The notes under the pieces: generated by a model
Database searches by the model: none
What the model saw: only the letters and a program-made list of their open reading frames with translations
What the model was told of the DNA's origin: nothing
Position numbers and translations under genes: made by a program
Shown: piece after piece, positions 1 to 6,186 of the stretch
Numbering within the stretch: the stretch's first letter is position 1
Layout: each line of letters opens with the position of its first letter
NCBI GenBank assembly: GCA_947470205.1
Contig: CANISK010000092.1
Location: 1-6,186 of the forward strand
DNA: 6,186 nt
Origin: Neisseriaceae bacterium
Lineage (GTDB): Bacteria; Pseudomonadota; Gammaproteobacteria; Burkholderiales; UBA11063
Reading direction: 5' to 3'

Positions 1-347
1 TCAGAAAAATCAATGCAAAACAAATGGTATTAAAATTTACCAATGATACTAATGTCAATTTATTATCACAAGATCCAAACCTTAGTCCATATATAGTAAA
101 GCAAATATTTAAAGTACCAACCAACTCTCTTCCTGGGTACACAAATAGCTACAATTTATCTACTCAAAAAATAGAAATTTATAAAATCACCGATGAGGTT
201 ATCAATGAAAAATTGGTTTCACAAAACCAAAAACTTACCGAACAATACACACAGAATATATCAATGTTAGATTTTGGGGCGTATTTGAACTCATTAAGAT
301 CCAAATTTAAAGTTACTATTAAACCAAACGCACTACAGCAACAATAA
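1..347 (+). CDS. ppiD: PpiD-type periplasmic folding chaperone (SurA_N/PPIase family), C-terminal fragment
   Basis: This is the 3' end of a gene cut by the left edge. The frame is open from base 3 with no stop before the first internal ATG at 24, so that ATG is not the true start. About 114 residues are visible. The end resembles the tail of PpiD: an IFK..T..LPGY stretch matches the family's 'vF+ad..+LPaYvG' segment, followed by a YKI strand, a polar helix (E.L..QNQ.L.EQ) and the closing AYLNSLRSKFKVTI motif, which resembles the usual 'aYL.aLR.+.kV.I' ending. PpiD is anchored in the inner membrane by one N-terminal helix and helps fold exported proteins; anchor and parvulin domain lie outside the window. 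The stop is 15 nt before tldD, so the two may be cotranscribed. The assignment rests on remembered family pattern, and a related SurA_N protein remains possible. Confidence 0.72.
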   Translation, partial: RKINAKQMVLKFTNDTNVNLLSQDPNLSPYIVKQIFKVPTNSLPGYTNSYNLSTQKIEIYKITDEVINEKLVSQNQKLTEQYTQNISMLDFGAYLNSLRSKFKVTIKPNALQQQ

Positions 348-362
348 AAATAAGGCTAATTT

Positions 363-1790
363 ATGCTCACTGAACAAATAAACAATAATCTCATTCTTGC
401 AAATGACTTAACTATTGATTTTCTTAAAAAACAAACTGAATATTTAATCAAAAAACGAGTTGACTTTTGTGATTTATATTTACAGAATAATACCCATGAA
501 TCTTGGGGGCTTGATGAAGACGTTATAAAATCTGGTACTTTTGCGGTTTGCCAAGGGATTGGAGTTCGTGCAATATGTCATGATAAATCTTTCTTGAGTT
601 ATTCAAACTCTATGAACAAAAATTCTATTGCAAATTTGGTGAATAATTTATTTGTTGAACCGCATCATGCAACTAACAACACAAATCCCATTATCAGTCA
701 AGATGTCCTTCATGATTTATACACTAAAATAAACCCATTATATTCACTTGACAATCAAAAGAAAATTAATTTATTAAAAGATATTAATCAAATTAGTAGA
801 AAACTAGATTTTGTGACTAATGTCATTGCAAATTTATCGATTGAATATGATGAGATTTGCATTGTAAGAAGTGATAATAAAATCTTAGACGATATTAGGC
901 CTTTGGTGCATATTAGTATAACAATTATTATCAATAAAAATAATAAAATGGAAAAGGGGCATGGTGGTTTTGGGGGTAGATATTTACTCAATGAAATTAG
1001 TCAAGAGACGGTTGATTACCACATCACAGAAGCTCATAACCAAGCGTTACTTAAGATTGATGCAAAAGATGCTCCACAGGGAAAGCTACCGGTAGTACTG
1101 GGCTCTGGATGGGCTGGGATTATACTGCATGAAGCTATTGGGCATGGTTTAGAAGGAGACTTCAATCGCAAAGGAAGCTCAGCATTTAGTGGTAAAATAA
1201 ACCAGCAAGTTGCACATAGCTCTGTAACAGTAATTGATGATGGAACTATTCCAAATAGACGCGGATCTTTGAATATTGACGACGAAGGAAATCCCACACA
1301 AAAAAATATATTAATTGAAAATGGTATACTAAAGGGTTATTTATTTGATGAGCTAAATGCACGCCTTATGAATACTAAATCTACCGGCAATGGACGACGA
1401 GAGTCTTTCGCAGCAAGTCCACTACCTAGAATGACTAACACCTATATGCTTGGTGGTAAATATACTCATGATGAGATAATCTCTTCAGTAAAACATGGAA
1501 TATATGCCACAAGCTTTGAAGGTGGGCAGGTGGATATTACATCTGGAAAATTTGTATTCAACGCCACTGTTGCTTGGATGATAGAAAATGGAAAAGTAAC
1601 TTATCCAATTAAAGGCTGTGCATTAGTTGGCTCGGGGCCGGAATGCTTAAAATATGTTACAATGGTTGGGGATAATATGGCATTAGACAGTGGAATTGGC
1701 ACTTGTGGCAAAGATGGACAATCTGTTCCTGTGGGGGTTGGGCAACCCACAATTAGAGTGGACGATGGATTGGTAATTGGTGGTGGTTGA
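363..1790 (+). CDS. tldD: Metalloprotease TldD
   Basis: TldD is one half of the cytosolic TldD/TldE zinc protease, which degrades unfolded peptides and matures some ribosomal peptides (for example microcin B17) and CcdA. The protein has 475 residues, close to E. coli TldD (481). The N-terminal domain carries the family's HESWGLDE and GIGVRAI motifs (residues about 45-70). The zinc motif HEAIGH is at residues 256-261 (HExxxH), and Cys448 in the GTCGKDGQ motif corresponds to the third zinc ligand. Both sites sit six residues earlier than their E. coli counterparts (H262, C454), so the active centre looks intact. The C-terminal VPVGVGQPT motif is also present. An AAGG-like ribosome site precedes the ATG by about 8 nt. 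The partner gene tldE/pmbA, which is needed for activity, is not in this window. The downstream ubiC-like gene begins 24 nt after the stop. Confidence 0.97.
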   Translation: MLTEQINNNLILANDLTIDFLKKQTEYLIKKRVDFCDLYLQNNTHESWGLDEDVIKSGTFAVCQGIGVRAICHDKSFLSYSNSMNKNSIANLVNNLFVEPHHATNNTNPIISQDVLHDLYTKINPLYSLDNQKKINLLKDINQISRKLDFVTNVIANLSIEYDEICIVRSDNKILDDIRPLVHISITIIINKNNKMEKGHGGFGGRYLLNEISQETVDYHITEAHNQALLKIDAKDAPQGKLPVVLGSGWAGIILHEAIGHGLEGDFNRKGSSAFSGKINQQVAHSSVTVIDDGTIPNRRGSLNIDDEGNPTQKNILIENGILKGYLFDELNARLMNTKSTGNGRRESFAASPLPRMTNTYMLGGKYTHDEIISSVKHGIYATSFEGGQVDITSGKFVFNATVAWMIENGKVTYPIKGCALVGSGPECLKYVTMVGDNMALDSGIGTCGKDGQSVPVGVGQPTIRVDDGLVIGGG

Positions 1791-1814
1791 CATTTAATAA
1801 AAATTTATGATAAT

Positions 1815-2399
1815 ATGATAAAAAATATAACAATTTTAATGTATTATTTATTAGTGGATTTGTTGTTGATAATAAACACATCTTGTGGATCAATAAACAT
1901 GAATAACAACGATCATCAATATTATTCAAATTCTAAAATTATCTCATTGATGAATAATCCACAATCAATGACAAAATTCTTACAGTCTTTAAATCACAAA
2001 TTATCTATTAAAAAAATTAGTGATTTTACTTCTGGCAACCAATTTACTCGGATAATATCAATGGACTTAGATGATACTTCAGTGTTAATTGGGGTTAGTA
2101 CTACAGACAAAAATTCACCCACATTTTATGATATCCTATCACATGCAGACACAAACCCAATAGGTAATAAATTATTTGCAACAAATTCTAAAATTCACCG
2201 TAATTCCAATATGCAAACATCAATTATTGATATAAAGTCAATCATGGATAGTAAAATAGTACAAGAGTATTTAATAAAAACACTCAAATACAATAACAAT
2301 CAGAAGATTATAATGCGTCAATCTATTTTCGAAAATGACGATTATGAAAAAATGTATCTAACTGAATATGTATTGCCATCAATAATAAAATTTTTGTAA
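1815..2399 (+). CDS. ubiC: Probable chorismate--pyruvate lyase UbiC, highly divergent
   Basis: UbiC removes pyruvate from chorismate to give 4-hydroxybenzoate, the ring precursor of ubiquinone, in the cytosol. Overall similarity is low, but collinear anchors match E. coli UbiC as I recall it: PQSMTKFLQ (residues 49-57) against DSMTKRFEQ; FTRII (77-81) against WLREI; a D.NPIGNKLF block (112-121) against the K.TPLGRYLF block; MRQS (167-170) against GRRS; and LTEYVLP (182-188) against LTELFLP. The substrate-binding Arg and Glu are kept as Arg79 and Glu184, and the active-site Leu is Ile116. Start choice is open: ATG 1815 gives 194 residues with an extra hydrophobic N-terminus, while ATG 1899 gives 166 residues, almost exactly the E. 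coli length (165). Neither has a good ribosome site. The frame is the same as tldD, so only the TGA at 1788 separates them. Family assignment is inference from motif order; a degenerate, non-catalytic homologue cannot be excluded. Confidence 0.68.
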   Translation: MIKNITILMYYLLVDLLLIINTSCGSINMNNNDHQYYSNSKIISLMNNPQSMTKFLQSLNHKLSIKKISDFTSGNQFTRIISMDLDDTSVLIGVSTTDKNSPTFYDILSHADTNPIGNKLFATNSKIHRNSNMQTSIIDIKSIMDSKIVQEYLIKTLKYNNNQKIIMRQSIFENDDYEKMYLTEYVLPSIIKFL

Positions 2400-2447
2400 A
2401 TGAAATTGTTTAATCCCAAGATAACAAAAGCACCGCCGTGTAATATG

Positions 2448-2456
2448 TGTTATACT
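2448..2456 (+). promoter_or_regulatory. Possible extended -10 promoter for the M48 protease-rsgA pair
   Basis: The string TGTTATACT fits an extended -10 element (TGn followed by TATACT) for the main sigma factor. I see no convincing -35 hexamer 16-18 nt upstream, which is tolerated with an extended -10. Transcription would begin near 2463, leaving a leader of about 35 nt that contains the GGTGAT ribosome site at 2485-2490. The 97-nt gap after ubiC is the largest on this strand, which suits a promoter. In AT-rich DNA chance matches are frequent, so this is only moderately supported. Confidence 0.4.
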
Positions 2457-2496
2457 TATTGATAATAAAAATATATTATTTGACGGTGATAAAAAT

Positions 2497-3741
2497 ATGT
2501 ACCATATATTCCCAATTCTTGTATTGCTTTTAACCACACTAAAACTGTACTTAAATTACAGACAAAAAAATGCAGTAAAAAATAACCGCACGAAAGTGCC
2601 AATAAAATTTGTATCATCCATATCTTTATCTGAACATCAAAAATCTGCCGATTACACTTTAGCTAAATTAAAATTTAATAACATCAAAATCATTATTGAC
2701 GGAATGATATTAATTATGTTGACATCTTGTGGGCTAATCCAATATTTGGATAACATTATAATTAGATATTATCCAAGTTTATCTATTATATTCCAAGGGA
2801 TATTGTTAATTGGAACGATAGGTTTGCTTGGTTTTATTATTGATACACCGTTTGATCTATATCATACTTTTATTCTTGAAGAACGGTTTGGTTTTAATAA
2901 AACAACCGCAAAAATCTTCATTCTCGATAATATAAAAACTGTTGTTTTATCTGTTATACTGGGTGCGCCATTATTGTATTTAATATTTTGGTTAATGCAG
3001 ATTATGGGTAATTTATGGTGGATATGGGTGTGGAGTGCATTTTGTGGATTTAATATATTAATTATGTTTATTTACCCAACCGTAATTGCACCTTTATTTA
3101 ATAAATTTCTCCCGCTGAATGATAAAACATTAGAAGAAAAAATTTATGCATTATTAAATAAATGCGGATTTAAGTCTAGCGGGATATTTGTGATGGATGG
3201 CTCTAAAAGATCTGGACATGGTAACGCATATTTTACTGGAATTGGTAAAAATAAACGAATAGTATTTTTTGATACCTTAATTAAACAACTCACTCCAGAT
3301 GAGATTGAGGCAGTATTGGCTCATGAGCTTGGACATTTCAAGAAAAAACATATTATTAAACAAATTGGGGTATCTTTTTCCATGTTATTAGCAATGCTCT
3401 ACCTGTTAAGTGTATTTATACATGAACCAGTGTTTTATAACATGCTGGGTGTTACGCATATGACAAATTATAATGCATTGATATTAATATCTATAGCACT
3501 TGGTGTGGTTTCATTTCCGTTTACCCCACTTATGAGCTACATGTCTCGCAAAAATGAATTTGAAGCTGATGATTATGCCAAACAAATTAGTAATAAAAAT
3601 CACTTAATCGCAGGGCTTGTAAAACTATACAAAGAAAACTCATCCACCCTGACCCCAGATGACTTATATGCTAAATTTTATTATTCTCATCCACCTGCAA
3701 GTATCAGAATAGCACATTTAGAGCTTGATAGCAATAAATGA
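2497..3741 (+). CDS. M48-family membrane metalloprotease, Ste24 (CAAX protease 1) type
   Basis: This is an integral inner-membrane zinc endopeptidase of 414 residues. The zinc motif HELGH is at 276-280, and the third ligand is Glu354 in RKNEFEADDYA, the bacterial form of the Ste24 'EFQADxFA' motif. Other Ste24 signatures are PFDLYHTFILEERFGFNKTT (about 118-137), SGHGNAYFTGIG (239-250) and YYSHPPASIRIAHL (395-408). I count seven hydrophobic segments, near 3-20, 64-83, 98-115, 146-168, 174-196, 289-309 and 327-345, as in Ste24. It is not HtpX, which is shorter with fewer membrane segments. Bacteria generally lack CAAX prenylation, so the eukaryotic substrate does not apply; a role in membrane or envelope protein turnover is inferred. 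A good ribosome site, GGTGAT (2485-2490), lies 6 nt before the ATG. The stop overlaps the rsgA start, so the two genes are probably translated together. Confidence 0.95.
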   Translation: MYHIFPILVLLLTTLKLYLNYRQKNAVKNNRTKVPIKFVSSISLSEHQKSADYTLAKLKFNNIKIIIDGMILIMLTSCGLIQYLDNIIIRYYPSLSIIFQGILLIGTIGLLGFIIDTPFDLYHTFILEERFGFNKTTAKIFILDNIKTVVLSVILGAPLLYLIFWLMQIMGNLWWIWVWSAFCGFNILIMFIYPTVIAPLFNKFLPLNDKTLEEKIYALLNKCGFKSSGIFVMDGSKRSGHGNAYFTGIGKNKRIVFFDTLIKQLTPDEIEAVLAHELGHFKKKHIIKQIGVSFSMLLAMLYLLSVFIHEPVFYNMLGVTHMTNYNALILISIALGVVSFPFTPLMSYMSRKNEFEADDYAKQISNKNHLIAGLVKLYKENSSTLTPDDLYAKFYYSHPPASIRIAHLELDSNK

Positions 3742-4625
3742 CAATAGGGAAAGTTATTACAAGTTTTGGACGAAGTTTTATTGTTGATGTAAATAGTACA
3801 ACATATGAAGCGGTAACAAAAGGCAAAAAGAATGATTTTGTTGTAGGCGATATCGTTGAAGTACACATTATCAATAACGAACAAGCGCAAATTTTAAAAC
3901 TCTTAGAACGTAACAATTTAGTTTTTCGCTCTAATCAACATCGCATGAAGATTATTGCAAGTAATATAACTCAATTACTTATTGTAATTGCCGTTAAGCC
4001 TAATTTTAATATAAATTTTTTAAACAGATGTTTGGTTTTTGCTCATTCACAAAATATTACCCCTGTTATTGTAATCAATAAAAATGATTTACAGGAAAGT
4101 AGTGAATTTATATCATCCATTCAAAAATTATATCAAGATAAATTGCACTATAGAGTGTTATCAATATCCACATTAAATCACGATATCACCAAACTAACAC
4201 CTCTGTTAGATAACAATCAATCTTTATTAATTGGTCAATCTGGAGTGGGAAAATCTTCCATCACCAATTACATTATCCCAAATGCAAACACACTCACCAA
4301 TACAATCACCAAATCTGAAACCAGTGGCAAGCATACCACTACTCATGCGAGTTTATACAATATCAATCACAATTCTGTCTTGATTGATTGCCCTGGTTTA
4401 CATGAATTTGGCTTATCCCACATCTTAGTACCAGATATTATCAATTATTTTCCCGAATTAAATGGGCTACAAAATACATGCAAATTTAGAGATTGTAAAC
4501 ACAATCAAGAACCAGGTTGTACAATTCTAAAAGCCCTACAAGAAAATATGATAGATAAAGAAAGATTTAAATTTTTACAGCAAATTACTTTGGAATGTAA
4601 TCAAAAAGGTAAACATCTTTATTAG
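3738..4625 (+). CDS. rsgA: Ribosome small-subunit-dependent GTPase RsgA
   Basis: RsgA (YjeQ) binds the 30S subunit late in assembly and uses GTP hydrolysis to check the decoding centre and release RbfA. The protein has 295 residues. An N-terminal OB-fold (about 1-70) is followed by a circularly permuted GTPase whose motifs run G4-G1-G3: NKND at 114-117, GQSGVGKSS (P-loop) at 166-174, the switch segment GKHTTTH at 197-203 and DCPG at 217-220 (usually DTPG or DSPG). The C-terminal zinc knuckle is Cys248, Cys253, His255, Cys261. It is slightly short at the N-terminus compared with E. coli RsgA (350), which has a longer basic tail; this matches the shorter betaproteobacterial type. The ATG overlaps the protease stop as ATGA and has no clear ribosome site of its own, which suggests translational coupling. 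The gene ends 7 nt from the stop of the converging minus-strand frame. Confidence 0.97.
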   Translation: MTIGKVITSFGRSFIVDVNSTTYEAVTKGKKNDFVVGDIVEVHIINNEQAQILKLLERNNLVFRSNQHRMKIIASNITQLLIVIAVKPNFNINFLNRCLVFAHSQNITPVIVINKNDLQESSEFISSIQKLYQDKLHYRVLSISTLNHDITKLTPLLDNNQSLLIGQSGVGKSSITNYIIPNANTLTNTITKSETSGKHTTTHASLYNINHNSVLIDCPGLHEFGLSHILVPDIINYFPELNGLQNTCKFRDCKHNQEPGCTILKALQENMIDKERFKFLQQITLECNQKGKHLY

Positions 4626-4632
4626 GGGCTCT

Positions 4633-4908
4633 TTATTGTTTCTCTAATGGTTTTTCCCAGTCTATTCCATTTGTACTATTTAAAACCTGTACCGTATAGT
4701 TATTTCTTGTATCAGACGGTAAATCTTTTAAACCCACCACAACCATGTAATTTAATGACCAATTCATTGCTACCACACAAATAGCATCCATATTTTCAGT
4801 TGCAACACAATAAGGATATTCATGAAATGGCAAGATGGAATTAGACCATTTGGTGCAGTATATAAAATATTCTGAGTGTCTAATAGTGGGATTTATAAGC
4901 CTAAAGGC
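4633..4908 (-). pseudogene. Headless open frame, probable remnant or tail of an unknown gene
   Basis: The 317 bases between rsgA and the lipoprotein gene contain one open minus-strand frame of 91 codons, from just after a TGA at 4909-4911 to the TAA at 4633-4635. The composition looks protein-like rather than random: Trp, Cys, His, Pro and Met are well represented, the central part is hydrophobic (AICVVAMNWSLNYMVVVGL) and the end is acidic-basic (GIDWEKPLEKQ). In DNA this AT-rich, 91 codons without a stop is unlikely though not impossible. No ATG lies in its first 39 codons; the only starts are a TTG at 4831-4833 (66 residues) and an ATG at 4789-4791 (52 residues), neither with a ribosome site. 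I do not recognise the family. It could be the 3' end of a gene that lost its head, or a small gene with a weak start. Confidence 0.35.
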
Positions 4909-4942
4909 TCACAATGAAGATGATATTTTTCAATTATTCAAA

Positions 4943-5662
4943 TTATTTAACTGTTTGCTGGTTGAATAGATTTAAAATATTATGGATTAGATTGTTATAT
5001 GCATTATTTATAAGCACATCTAGATTATCATCTGGCATGTGCAATGGATTAAGTAGTAAATTAGATGATCCATCATATCCTGTGACTATAAATTGCTTCA
5101 TAATCTGTCCATTAGTGTTGACGATATAAAATCTAAATTTAATATTTACATTAATTAAAACAGAAGAGAGGCCAGAGTCTGAAATATAATCTATATATTT
5201 ATTGCTTGATACACTTTGAAGCTGCGGTATAAGAATATAACTTACATCTGAAGCATCTTTATTGATAAAATCTTGTTTTATCTTAAATGTATCAATATTA
5301 TTATCTTTTATTGCTTTAATTTGTTCAGATAACTTATTATCATCCACCCATTTTAATAGATTATCATTTGGTTTTTGAAGATGAACCTTCATGGTACCAT
5401 GCGCGGTATTGATCATAGCGTTATTATATAAATCCAGTTGTACATTAGATATTTTAGCCATACTCTGATTTATAAATAAATCTGTAAGCATAACATTGTT
5501 AACTTTAAAGCTATTTTTATCTGTTATCGCTGGTACTATAAATAAATTTTTAGGCAATACATATGGTGATGAGGTGTGGGTAATTATTGGTTGAGGATTA
5601 TTTTGAACACTGCTGCATCCAAAGATAAATATTATTAATACTATAACTACAATATTTTTCAT
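4943..5662 (-). CDS. Predicted lipoprotein of unknown function
   Basis: The 239-residue product begins with a short lipoprotein signal: MKN, a hydrophobic run to residue 15, and Cys16 in the lipobox IFGC. Residues +2 and +3 are Ser-Ser with no Asp at +2, so outer-membrane sorting is expected. The mature protein is rich in Asn, Asp, Ser and Ile. A linker (17-36) leads to a region of alternating strands and helices; SDVSYILIPQLQSV (138-151) and INVNIKFRFYIVNTNGQIMKQFIV (170-193) read like strands of a periplasmic alpha/beta domain with a helix at the C-terminus (213-233). That layout loosely recalls CsgG- or YajG-like lipoproteins, but I cannot assign a family. The ribosome site AGAGGA (5670-5675 on the complement) lies 7 nt before the ATG and fixes the start. 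It follows hemE on the same strand, separated by a probable terminator, so it may need its own promoter; none is convincing. Confidence 0.85.
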   Translation of the reverse strand: MKNIVVIVLIIFIFGCSSVQNNPQPIITHTSSPYVLPKNLFIVPAITDKNSFKVNNVMLTDLFINQSMAKISNVQLDLYNNAMINTAHGTMKVHLQKPNDNLLKWVDDNKLSEQIKAIKDNNIDTFKIKQDFINKDASDVSYILIPQLQSVSSNKYIDYISDSGLSSVLINVNIKFRFYIVNTNGQIMKQFIVTGYDGSSNLLLNPLHMPDDNLDVLINNAYNNLIHNILNLFNQQTVK

Positions 5663-5677
5663 AATTATATCCTCTTC

Positions 5678-5783
5678 GTTTTTGAAAACTGGACGTTGTT
5701 AAAAATAAAAAAATTACTCCTGATGGACATCTGTCCACGGCGGTTTAATTTTTTTATTTTCGCCTAGTCCAGATTTCAAATAC
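5678..5783. repeat. 106-bp interrupted palindrome with three nested inverted repeats
   Basis: Three pairs of arms share one centre. The outer arms are 5678-5694 and 5767-5783 (17 bp, 15 matching, containing CTGGAC/GTCCAG). The middle arms are 5702-5716 and 5746-5760 (15 bp, perfect, AAAATAAAAAAATTA and its complement). The inner arms are 5724-5729 and 5732-5737 (TGGACA/TGTCCA). The unpaired stretches on the two sides are similar in length: 7 and 6 nt between outer and middle arms, 7 and 8 nt between middle and inner arms. The element fills nearly all of the space between the hemE stop and the lipoprotein ribosome site. It may be one large RNA hairpin, a terminator with added arms, or a small mobile-type repeat; I see no clear target-site duplication. 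Confidence 0.7.
5702..5760 (-). terminator. Probable intrinsic terminator of hemE, possibly bidirectional
   Basis: Reading along the minus strand just after hemE, an A-rich tract is followed by the hairpin TGGACA-GA-TGTCCA and then by TAATTTTTTTATTTT. The A-tract and T-tract are exact complements, so the stem can extend outwards. This is the arrangement of a factor-independent terminator that would work in either direction. One weakness is that the T-tract starts about 9 nt after the GC-containing hairpin, not directly after it. Placement 23 nt past the hemE stop supports the call. Confidence 0.55.
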
Positions 5784-6186
5784 TATGAGTATATTTTGGA
5801 ACTTATCTCATGCACTATATCAACCAAATATGCAACATTATCCGGATTGGTTATTGGCAATACTCCATGCCCAAGATTAAATATGTATTTGGACATATTG
5901 CCATTGTTTGCTCTTGCATAATCGTGCAAAATTTTCTGCACCTCTTTTTTAATTGTATTTTTGTCACCAACTGCTAATATTACAGGGTCAAGATTGCCCT
6001 GTAATATAATATCTGGCATTAATTGTCTGATACTACCAATATTAACAGTCCAATCCAACCCATAAGCAGTGGCATTGATATTGACTAAGTGTTTCATCCA
6101 ATTTGCACCACCCTTTACAAATACTATAGATGGTACACTGGTGTTTCGCAGTGTAGTGATTATTGTATTGATATATGGCAGTGAAA
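5783..6186 (-). CDS. hemE: Uroporphyrinogen decarboxylase HemE, C-terminal part
   Basis: HemE removes four carboxyl groups from uroporphyrinogen III to give coproporphyrinogen III in the cytosol, a step of haem synthesis. The frame is open to the right edge, so the gene is cut there; about 133 residues of a protein usually near 350 are visible, and the ATG at 6095-6097 is internal. Family motifs appear in order: a VPSIVFVKGGANWM segment matching the usual 'P.i.F.KGgg..l', then GLDWTVNIG, LQGNLDP, and NLGHGVLPITNPDNV, which holds the conserved His of the GHG motif (His339 in human UROD), then the closing helix LVDIVHE. The catalytic Asp in the N-terminal half is outside the window. The gene is followed by the palindromic terminator and then by the lipoprotein gene on the same strand. 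No damage is visible in the part present. Confidence 0.96.
   Translation of the reverse strand, partial: SLPYINTIITTLRNTSVPSIVFVKGGANWMKHLVNINATAYGLDWTVNIGSIRQLMPDIILQGNLDPVILAVGDKNTIKKEVQKILHDYARANNGNMSKYIFNLGHGVLPITNPDNVAYLVDIVHEISSKIYS

Noticed and set aside
788..991. Minus-strand open frame of 67 codons inside tldD
   Set aside because: It is antisense to a well-supported gene, very hydrophobic and without recognisable motifs; it is a frame shadow.
1034..1297. Minus-strand open frame of 87 codons across the TldD active-site region
   Set aside because: It mirrors the conserved TldD coding sequence and has no independent evidence.
2431..2488. CACCG (2431-2435) could pair with CGGTG (2484-2488) and hide the protease ribosome site in read-through transcripts
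   Set aside because: Only five pairs across a 48-nt AT-rich loop; too weak to claim as a switch without conservation.
3687..3916. Two overlapping minus-strand open frames across the protease-rsgA junction
   Set aside because: They overlap each other and two solid plus-strand genes; both are shadows.
4387..4398. DCPG instead of DTPG in RsgA as a sign of lost activity
   Set aside because: The Asp, Pro and Gly that matter are kept and all other GTPase motifs are intact; the second position varies in the family.
4896..4911. Small hairpin AGCC-TAAA-GGCT as a terminator for the lipoprotein gene
   Set aside because: It has only four strong pairs plus a wobble and one outer pair, and no T-tract follows on the minus strand.
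4914..5129. Plus-strand open frame of 71 codons
   Set aside because: It lies opposite the 3' end of the lipoprotein gene, which has a lipobox and ribosome site; this frame has neither family motifs nor a supported start.
5664..5669. TATAAT on the minus strand just before the lipoprotein ATG
   Set aside because: It ends one base from the start codon, so transcription would begin inside the gene; a chance match in the spacer after the ribosome site.

Overview
The window is low-GC DNA (about 30% G+C by eye) from a Gram-negative bacterium, most likely a proteobacterium. The evidence is a PpiD-type periplasmic chaperone tail, a probable UbiC chorismate lyase, a predicted lipoprotein with a lipobox, TldD, a Ste24-type M48 protease beside RsgA, and HemE. 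From memory, the M48 protease-rsgA pairing is common in Betaproteobacteria, so an AT-rich betaproteobacterium is a reasonable guess, but the window does not settle it.

Layout. Positions 1-4625 read on the plus strand: the 3' end of ppiD, tldD, a divergent chorismate lyase (ubiC-like), a short intergenic region with a possible extended -10 promoter, a Ste24-type membrane metalloprotease, and rsgA, whose start overlaps the protease stop by 4 nt (ATGA). From 4633 to the right edge everything is on the minus strand: a headless open frame that looks like a gene remnant (4633-4908), a predicted lipoprotein (4943-5662), a long interrupted palindrome that probably includes the hemE terminator (5678-5783), and the 3' part of hemE running off the right edge. 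The two gene sets converge at about 4626-4632.

Function. The plus-strand genes are largely housekeeping: envelope protein folding (PpiD), zinc-dependent proteolysis (TldD), the entry step of ubiquinone synthesis (UbiC), membrane protein turnover (M48) and 30S ribosome maturation (RsgA). HemE supplies coproporphyrinogen III for haem. No single pathway unites them.

I found no mobile element with a transposase, no CRISPR array, no tRNA or rRNA and no defence or toxin system. The least ordinary items are the three-tiered palindrome after hemE, the very divergent UbiC with an uncertain start, and the gene remnant. I do not see evidence of a new biological system.
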